A stretch of 20,063 nt of DNA from an uncultured Erysipelotrichaceae bacterium (lineage in GTDB: Bacteria; Bacillota_I; Bacilli_A; Erysipelotrichales; Erysipelotrichaceae): assembly GCA_905201565.1 (NCBI GenBank), contig CAJKOS010000016.1:1-20063 (forward strand), read 5' to 3'. Below the pieces are notes generated by a model, which did not search any database, was not told the DNA's origin, and worked only from the letters and a program-made list of their open reading frames with translations. How positions within the stretch are numbered: the first letter of the stretch is position 1; every line of letters begins with the position of its first letter. The translations under genes were made by a program, and so were the position numbers. Below are positions 15,242 through 20,063 of this stretch, in pieces.

Positions 15242-15269
15242 TATAATAATAGTAGTTTGATACTATCAA
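15242..15269 (+). promoter_or_regulatory. -10 box and palindromic operator of the toxin-antitoxin operon
   Basis: TATAAT at 15242-15247 is followed by ATAGTAgtttgaTACTAT (about 15248-15266) and the perfect palindrome TTGATACTATCAA (15257-15269). The palindromes sit at the transcription start, 20 nt before the antitoxin ATG, where Phd/YefM-type antitoxins typically autorepress. The -35 is weak. Confidence 0.6.
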
Positions 15270-15289
15270 GCTGAAAAGGAGGTGCACTT

Positions 15290-15556
15290 ATGATTATCCG
15301 TCCATCCGCAGTGATCAGACAAAACTACAATGAAATAGCTGATTTATGCAGGAAAACTGAAGAACCGGTTTTTCTCACCAAAAATGGCGAAGGAGATTTA
15401 GTTGTCATGGATATTGAAACATTTAACCGCTGGGAAAAGATGATGAAACTTCGTGAAGAACTGCTTGCAGTGGAAGAAGACAGAATGGCTGGGCGAACTG
15501 GTTGTACGCTTGATGAGCTTGATGCTTATCTTGATGAAGTGATAGCAGAGGTATAA
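15290..15556 (+). CDS. Phd/YefM-family antitoxin
   Basis: An 88-residue protein starting 8 nt after AAGGAGGTG. The N-terminal DNA-binding and dimer domain reads IIRPSAVIRQNYNEIADLCR then EEPVFLTKNGEGDLVVMDIE, the standard Phd/YefM pattern (SxxR-N-x-I, P-x-x-x-T-xNG, VV-x-D-x-ExF). The C-terminal acidic tail (LDELDAYLDEVIAEV) would bind and neutralise the toxin. The toxin gene starts 3 nt after its stop. The complex probably represses its own promoter through the upstream palindrome. Confidence 0.9.
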   Translation: MIIRPSAVIRQNYNEIADLCRKTEEPVFLTKNGEGDLVVMDIETFNRWEKMMKLREELLAVEEDRMAGRTGCTLDELDAYLDEVIAEV

Positions 15557-15559
15557 TGC

Positions 15560-15880
15560 ATGGCTGTAAACGGCAAGTATAAAGTCATTGTTTCTGACAG
15601 AGCAAAAAGATTGTTGGGGATGCACGTTCGCTTTATTGCACAAGTCAATAAAGAGGCTGCTGCATCAAAGAAAAAAGAAATAATGGATGCAATGCGTTCT
15701 TTAAGAAGGCTGCCACATCGATTTCCTTACTTTGAAGAACCTGGTATAGCGCCGAACAAATATCACAAAATGTTTATTGCAAAGCGGTATCTTGTTCTTT
15801 ATCAAATCCAGGATGATACAGTCTATGTAGAATATATTCTTGATTGCCGGAAAGAATATAGCTGGTTGTTTGATAAATAA
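15560..15880 (+). CDS. RelE/ParE-family toxin
   Basis: A 106-residue basic protein directly after the antitoxin. The pattern is that of the RelE/ParE fold: KYKVIVSDRAKRLL at the start, paired helices (HVRFIAQVNKEAAASKKKEI, then SLRRLPHRFP), then strands HKMFIAKRYLVLYQIQDDTV and VEYILDCRKEYSWLF. Arg and Tyr/His residues in the C-terminal half could serve in mRNA cleavage as in RelE, but a gyrase-type ParE role cannot be excluded. Expression appears coupled to the antitoxin, and a terminator follows. It lies beside a transposase remnant, as mobile toxin-antitoxin pairs often do. Confidence 0.88.
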   Translation: MAVNGKYKVIVSDRAKRLLGMHVRFIAQVNKEAAASKKKEIMDAMRSLRRLPHRFPYFEEPGIAPNKYHKMFIAKRYLVLYQIQDDTVYVEYILDCRKEYSWLFDK

Positions 15881-15898
15881 TAGAATATGAAGAATAAC

Positions 15899-15932
15899 AT
15901 CGTCACTTGATTACAGGTGGCGATTTTTATTT
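15899..15932 (+). terminator. Terminator of the toxin-antitoxin operon
   Basis: CGTCAC (15901-15906) pairs with GTGGCG (15917-15922), with one G-T pair and flanking AT/AT pairs, followed by TTTTTATTT. It ends just before the stop of the converging small-peptide gene and may serve both. Confidence 0.65.
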
Positions 15933-15933
15933 C

Positions 15934-16182
15934 TTAATTATGTGTTAAAAACGTACCTCTTACGGAAGAGTGTTGACGTATCACATTAGCAGGTGTATAA
16001 AATGAAACACCTAGTCCACTACCAATATTATAAAACGAATGACTATAATTATAAGTAGCCCCATTATGGACATGAGTGCCATAACTATACCCATTACCAG
16101 AAGTTCTTGGAGAAATATCAGCGTTTACTGGTGTGAATAAAGACATTGCCAAAATGGCAACAAGAGAAATTATCTTTTTCAT
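15934..16182 (-). CDS. Small secreted peptide, possibly lactococcin 972-like bacteriocin precursor
   Basis: The ATG at 16182 (after GAGGAAAAAC) gives an 82-residue precursor with a classic signal peptide, MKKIISLVAILAMSLFTPVN, cleaved after Ala21. In-frame codons further upstream would hide the signal sequence and were not used. The mature part (about 61 residues) is rich in Ser, Gly, Tyr, Asn and His and lacks Cys: NGYSYGTHVHNGATYNYSHS, then FYN and GVSFYTPANVIR. The YG-x(n)-G-x-YxxYxHS spacing recalls the lactococcin 972 family, whose clusters carry a large membrane protein and an ABC ATPase, both of which lie upstream on this strand. Likeness is partial (no W-x-x-G start), so this is a hypothesis. 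Confidence 0.6.
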   Translation of the reverse strand: MKKIISLVAILAMSLFTPVNADISPRTSGNGYSYGTHVHNGATYNYSHSFYNIGSGLGVSFYTPANVIRQHSSVRGTFLTHN

Positions 16183-16693
16183 GTTTTTCCTCATTATTTC
16201 ATATACAGAAAAACAATTTGCCAAATGATCAATGAACTGATTCAAGATGAAGAAATTGTCAATTGAGATATGCCATAGAGAATACAGCAAGTCATATGGC
16301 AAAAACAAATACGTGGCAAGTAATGTTTATTCTTATTTATAAGAATAAACCAAATCATACTGTTTCTCAGAGGAAGCAGATAGTGCTGTCACCATTTTTA
16401 TACCGTGTAGGATTGTACGTTAACATTTGCTATCACTAACCCTACTATATCGTTTTATCAAATGAACATATTTCTATTGCCCATTAAGAGAGATGTAGCT
16501 TTTTGAGTGTGTTACATAAGTAACTTCTTATCAATTATTAACATGGCAGAATTTTGGGAAAATTCAACCCTATATATTGTAAATTCTATAAGCATTGGAA
16601 GATGCCTTTTATATTATAAGCACATATTTTTGCTCATAAAATAAAAAAGTAGTATATCCCTCTTATTAATTATGCAATATAAAATTGATGAAA
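16183..16693. other. AT-rich intergenic region with an 11-bp palindrome
   Basis: About 510 bp without a convincing gene separates the permease from the small secreted peptide. The one clear structure is GTTTATTCTTA-TTTA-TAAGAATAAAC at 16325-16350, a perfect 11-bp inverted repeat without a T run, which could be an operator or a transcript hairpin for the peptide gene. TTGACA occurs on the minus strand (near 16262-16257) but lacks a good -10 at the right distance. No clear permease terminator was found. Confidence 0.5.
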
Positions 16694-18631
16694 TCAGGAT
16701 AAATGCAAAAATAACCACCATCCCAACAGGAAAACACTGCATACTGCACTTCCGCAAATGATGAGATAACCTGTCTTATGGACATAGCGGTTCATGAGAC
16801 TGATAGAGCAGAATACACTGCAGATCAATGTAAATAGCAGCAGATACTGCATAATAAAAATAATAAGAAATGGTAACCATTCTGGCAATGCTGAGAATAA
16901 TGACAAAGAACATGCCGGATAGAGCAGGTTATCAAAAGGCACAATAGAATGAATGCGGAAGACAAATGGAATAAACAGACCGGTTGTTAACAGCAGGGAA
17001 TAGAACAATACATTTCTGGTCTTGCATATCCGGATGTCTTTTTGCTTTCCGTATGCATTTTCAAGCATCACCATGCCGGTTTCATCTTCCATTGCACAAT
17101 ACAATGAAAAGGCAAGTATGGACGCAATTACCGCAATAACGGAAGAAATAAAACGATATTCTTTTGCCGTTATGCCTGACCAGTAACTGAATCCATCCAG
17201 ATATACATAGGGCATATCATCCGCTAACATTTCATATTGATTCTTTGCGCGCATGAAGCCTGCTTCATTGACTGTTTCCGGATTTCCGGAAGATGATACT
17301 TCTATGAGTCTTTCCTCTTCCTGCATGAGATAGGCTTCTTTCTCTGCACTTCTTTCACCACTTAACACTTCACTATAGCGCTGGTAAGCAAACATTTCTG
17401 CGCTGGGATAATAGACAAAAGATAAACTGCGATAGATTTCTATTCCAGTCGCAATAACCAGTACAAGTGCAGCAGCACTATGTTTCCAGAACCGTTGCCT
17501 TTCGAATGAGGCAAGTGATTTGCCAAAGCGCAATCTGTTCATCCATCCGTTATTTCTTTCTTTTGCCCCAAAACTTTTCACACAGTAGAAGTGATATGCA
17601 GTATAACCACATATGCCACAAATCATAATCACATACAACAGGCAGAAGATGTGTTGTGGTAACAACAATCCAAACAGGGGCAGAACAAAGTCATGGCTAT
17701 AGAAGTATGGCGCATCATAAAGGGTAAAGATACTGAGGCTGTCTATCCATATGTTTGTCGATGAACCAGCTAACCAGCTGAGCACAACAAATATTCCAAT
17801 GCACAGGGCAATTGTTCCATAATGGTCCATAGAAGAAACAACCAGTACAATGAAGAAAACGACTGCCAATAATAAGAGCAATTGCCAACCATAACATAAA
17901 AGCAAGTAGGACAATACGTTTATGGCAAAGGGAACAGTATGATATCCATAGACGCTTTGTATCGGTTCGAATAGATGCGGGACACTAAGCCAGACAGAGG
18001 CAATCGTCCATTGTGCTATTATAAGTACCAGAAAGGTAAACCATGTCACAAATAATACTGTACCTGCCTTTTGTACGAACAGTTTTCTGAATCCCTTCAT
18101 CGTTTTTAGTAAAGCATGCATGCCATCTGTTCTTTCCTGGAAGAAGAGAATAATGGCAGAAGAAAAACCGGCAAGCAAGGCAAAAAGAAATGGCACAGGA
18201 AAAGAAAGTACTGCTTCTGCAGTGATCTGATTTACGGGCTGCACCTCTATTCCATCAAGCTTTTCGTATATTGTTATTGCCCGTTCCATTTCTTTTACAG
18301 AAGTGCTGTTTTCTTCCCCAAACAGACCAGAAGAAATCTTCAGCTGCATTTCACCAATATAGCTTTCACGCCAATCCTGATACTGTTCAGCCTGTTCAAT
18401 TCTCTTCAAAGCTTCACTTTCATAGGACACAGGTGCTTCAAACCCGGGTATCATCGGAAAGTCTGTATTACCTGCTTCAACAAGTTCTGAACGGGGCAGG
18501 GAAAAGCAATTTCCAATTGCTTTCATTTCTCCATTCTGCATAACGAAAAGAAAACTGTTCACAACCAGAAACAACAGTACCATCACTGGTATGACCTTTT
18601 GTGCTATCAGTTTTGATAGTTCCCGTTTCAT
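16694..18631 (-). CDS. ABC transporter permease with a duplicated membrane/loop layout
   Basis: A 645-residue integral membrane protein with two similar halves. Each half begins with one helix (about 13-34; about 385-402), followed by a large hydrophilic loop with many Glu residues (about 40-135; about 405-490) and a block of four or more helices. The loop after FFQERTDGMHALLKTMKGFR resembles the cytoplasmic coupling region of ABC-2-type permeases. It ends with WWLFLHLS. The start follows CAGGAGAAATAACA inside the stop region of the ATPase gene, 2 nt away, so the two are co-translated. Export of a peptide or immunity to one is inferred from the neighbouring secreted peptide; the family is not otherwise recognised. 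Confidence 0.82.
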   Translation of the reverse strand: MKRELSKLIAQKVIPVMVLLFLVVNSFLFVMQNGEMKAIGNCFSLPRSELVEAGNTDFPMIPGFEAPVSYESEALKRIEQAEQYQDWRESYIGEMQLKISSGLFGEENSTSVKEMERAITIYEKLDGIEVQPVNQITAEAVLSFPVPFLFALLAGFSSAIILFFQERTDGMHALLKTMKGFRKLFVQKAGTVLFVTWFTFLVLIIAQWTIASVWLSVPHLFEPIQSVYGYHTVPFAINVLSYLLLCYGWQLLLLLAVVFFIVLVVSSMDHYGTIALCIGIFVVLSWLAGSSTNIWIDSLSIFTLYDAPYFYSHDFVLPLFGLLLPQHIFCLLYVIMICGICGYTAYHFYCVKSFGAKERNNGWMNRLRFGKSLASFERQRFWKHSAAALVLVIATGIEIYRSLSFVYYPSAEMFAYQRYSEVLSGERSAEKEAYLMQEEERLIEVSSSGNPETVNEAGFMRAKNQYEMLADDMPYVYLDGFSYWSGITAKEYRFISSVIAVIASILAFSLYCAMEDETGMVMLENAYGKQKDIRICKTRNVLFYSLLLTTGLFIPFVFRIHSIVPFDNLLYPACSLSLFSALPEWLPFLIIFIMQYLLLFTLICSVFCSISLMNRYVHKTGYLIICGSAVCSVFLLGWWLFLHLS

Positions 18632-18633
18632 TG

Positions 18634-19485
18634 TTATTTCTCCTGGAAAAGATACTGGTAGACATCTTCAAGAGATGGTTCAGCAGGTTTTGTTTCAAAG
18701 GGAAGTGCATGATCTGTTATGATCCTTGCCACAACACCATGTTCTTCCCGGGAAACAGCAGTAATGATGCCATATTGTTCAAGGGTAGAAAGTTCTTCAT
18801 CTTTGATATGGACAAAGAATACTTTATCATTCAATAAAGCACGTAAGACATGTGGCTTTTCCTGATAGAGCACATGTCCATGATCCATGACAATGATTTC
18901 CCTTGCAATGTATTCGATGTCTGATACGACATGAGTAGATAGAATGACGATGCTGGACAATGCCATTTCCCCAATGAGGTTGCGTACGATTACTCTTTGT
19001 TCTGGATCCATACCAGCAGTAGGTTCATCGAGAATGAGTACATCCGGATGGTTGAGCATTGCCCCGGCAAGCATCAGCCTTCTCTTCATGCCTCCAGAAT
19101 ATGCCCCGGCTTTCTTATGTCTGTCATACCATAAGCCAACCTTTTTTAAAAGGAAACGGATTTCTTTCTTTGCCTTTGTTTTATCCATCTCTTTTAAAGC
19201 CGCTATGTAATACAGATATTGAAGACCGGTGAAGAAAGGGTAGATTGTTTCACTTTGTGGCATGAAACCGATGTTCTTTCCCTGCAGTGACCACTTCTTT
19301 CCATCATAAAAGATCTCTCCACCATCTTTGGAAAGGGTATCCGTCAATATGTTCATCAATGTTGTTTTACCAGCTCCATTTGGCCCAAGAAGTCCATAAA
19401 TGCCTTCTTCAAGAACAAGTGATACATCATCGAGTGCAACAAAGGAACCATATTTTTTAGTGATGTGATCGATCTGCAGTTTCAT
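18634..19485 (-). CDS. ABC transporter ATP-binding protein (CcmA/drug-export type)
   Basis: This 283-residue ATPase has Walker A GPNGAGKT (34-41), Q-loop FMPQSE (75-80), signature YSGGM (129-133), Walker B VLILDE (149-154) and H-loop His185 (STHVVSD). The C-terminal ~70 residues (after DHGHVLYQEK) form the extra domain common in ABC-2 export ATPases, ending in EPSLEDVYQYL. It energises the permease that starts 2 nt after its stop. The ATG follows GAGGTTATGGT. It lies 14 nt downstream of the beta-propeller remnant, so it may now depend on a promoter further upstream. Confidence 0.92.
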   Translation of the reverse strand: MKLQIDHITKKYGSFVALDDVSLVLEEGIYGLLGPNGAGKTTLMNILTDTLSKDGGEIFYDGKKWSLQGKNIGFMPQSETIYPFFTGLQYLYYIAALKEMDKTKAKKEIRFLLKKVGLWYDRHKKAGAYSGGMKRRLMLAGAMLNHPDVLILDEPTAGMDPEQRVIVRNLIGEMALSSIVILSTHVVSDIEYIAREIIVMDHGHVLYQEKPHVLRALLNDKVFFVHIKDEELSTLEQYGIITAVSREEHGVVARIITDHALPFETKPAEPSLEDVYQYLFQEK

Positions 19486-19499
19486 ACCATAACCTCAAA

Positions 19500-19985
19500 T
19501 TATCTTAATGGAACAAAACCATCATAGTTTTCATGGGAATAGTCTTCTTGTGAAAGCCAGCCAAACTGACCATCGTGCATCAAACCTAAATACCCGTTCT
19601 CTGTTGTACGATATTTAGAATAGATATTTACTTCAGTGTTATTTTTATTTTCCATCATTATAGATGTGTTACCAGTTGTATTTCCTCTCATAAAGTATTT
19701 TTAATCATCGCGGTCTTTATAAATATAATACACATTTTGGCCAAAGATATTTGTAGAAATGATTATTTCATTTGTCTGATAGAGAAGCCTATCTTCTCCT
19801 GTATCCAGATCATAGAGGTGGATTTCATGTTCTGTACAATATGTCAGAAGATTATCTGCATTGATGTTTCCGTATATTGATGATTGTGCCAGTACTCCCT
19901 TTTCTTCATCTACAACAACTTCAGTTGTCAGATCTTTCAAATTCATTCTGTACAAAGCACTTGATGGTTGAGGGTGATATATGCT
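19500..19985 (-). pseudogene. Beta-propeller-like (DUF5050-type) protein, truncated remnant with an internal stop
   Basis: One minus-strand frame reads SIYHPQPSSALYRMNLKDLT, then IHLYDLDTGEDRLLYQTNEI and NVYYIYKDRDD. It meets TAA at 19703-19701 and continues in the same frame with KYFMRGNTTG and YRTTENGYLGLMHDGQF to a stop at 19500. The blades of the LYRMNLKD and YDLDTGE kind resemble DUF5050/TolB-like propeller repeats. The 5' end is cut off: upstream of SIYH there is a stop inside the hairpin at 19981-20044, and no ribosome site is visible. It is probably the tail of a secreted or lipoprotein gene that once preceded the ABC pair. Confidence 0.6.
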
Positions 19986-20048
19986 CTAAGTGACTTCTTA
20001 ATCATGATTTTTGTCATGGTTAGTGAAGCAATCACTTAGAGCATTTTT
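19981..20048 (+). repeat. 64-nt long hairpin with T run, at the edge of the truncated gene
   Basis: ATGCTCTAAGTGA (19981-19993) pairs with TCACTTAGAGCAT (20032-20044). Inside it, CTTC/GAAG and TTAATCATGA/TCATGGTTAG (with G-T pairs) extend the stem around a TTTTTG loop. TTTTT at 20044-20048 follows on the plus strand, then CAGGAGG at 20054-20060 looks like the ribosome site of a plus-strand gene beyond the window. It can be a terminator/attenuator or the end of an inserted element; its left edge coincides with the break in the propeller-like gene. Confidence 0.65.
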
Positions 20049-20063
20049 GTTTCAGGAGGTACA

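Noticed and set aside
15257..15269. TTGATACTATCAA as an FNR binding site for the regulator at 5784-6488
   Set aside because: FNR sites have 4 bp between TTGAT and ATCAA; here there are 3. The position fits antitoxin autoregulation better.
16543..16644. 33-codon plus-strand ORF in the AT-rich gap, somewhat hydrophobic
   Set aside because: No ribosome site or promoter is visible, and the composition is what chance gives in AT-rich DNA.

Overview
The window comes from a moderately low-GC member of the Bacillota. Strong AGGAGG-type ribosome sites, type III pantothenate kinase, a TM287/288-type ABC pair and an FNR-like Crp protein fit a gut anaerobe, plausibly Erysipelotrichaceae-like; the lineage is an inference from gene style.

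Left part (1-5744, minus strand). A very large exported protein (signal peptide, dockerin-like EF-hand pair, InlB-type repeats) has been broken twice. At 1-53 lies what looks like the right end of an IS200/IS605 (tnpB/omegaRNA) element. At 1883-2076 lies a 194-bp element with imperfect terminal inverted repeats, flanked by an 8-bp direct repeat. Removing that element plus one repeat copy restores the reading frame exactly. Upstream is a LuxR-type regulator carrying two mutually compensating frameshifts.

Core part (5784-9093). An FNR-like regulator and a YfcE-type phosphodiesterase overlap by 4 nt (ATGA) and diverge from a coaBC-coaX operon for coenzyme A synthesis, which ends in a clear terminator.

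9100-9420 holds a candidate type I toxin-antitoxin locus missed by length-based gene calling. A 32-residue holin-like hydrophobic peptide with a strong ribosome site lies on the minus strand. A near-consensus promoter fires a structured antisense RNA across its 3' end.

9622-13664 is a drug-efflux style operon: a MarR regulator followed by two half-transporters of a heterodimeric ABC exporter, the first with a degenerate ATP site. A palindrome containing both stop codons separates it from a small two-helix membrane protein on the other strand.

Right part (13964-20063) is accessory in character. It holds a tRNA-Thr(GGT) with promoter and terminator, an HTH-like gene behind a 24-codon ORF overlapping it as ATGA, and a truncated IS91/IS801-type transposase with a small zinc-ribbon protein. 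It also holds a Phd/RelE-type toxin-antitoxin pair, a small secreted peptide that may be a lactococcin 972-like bacteriocin, and an ABC ATPase/permease pair. At the far right a beta-propeller-like gene remnant is cut off by a 64-nt hairpin.
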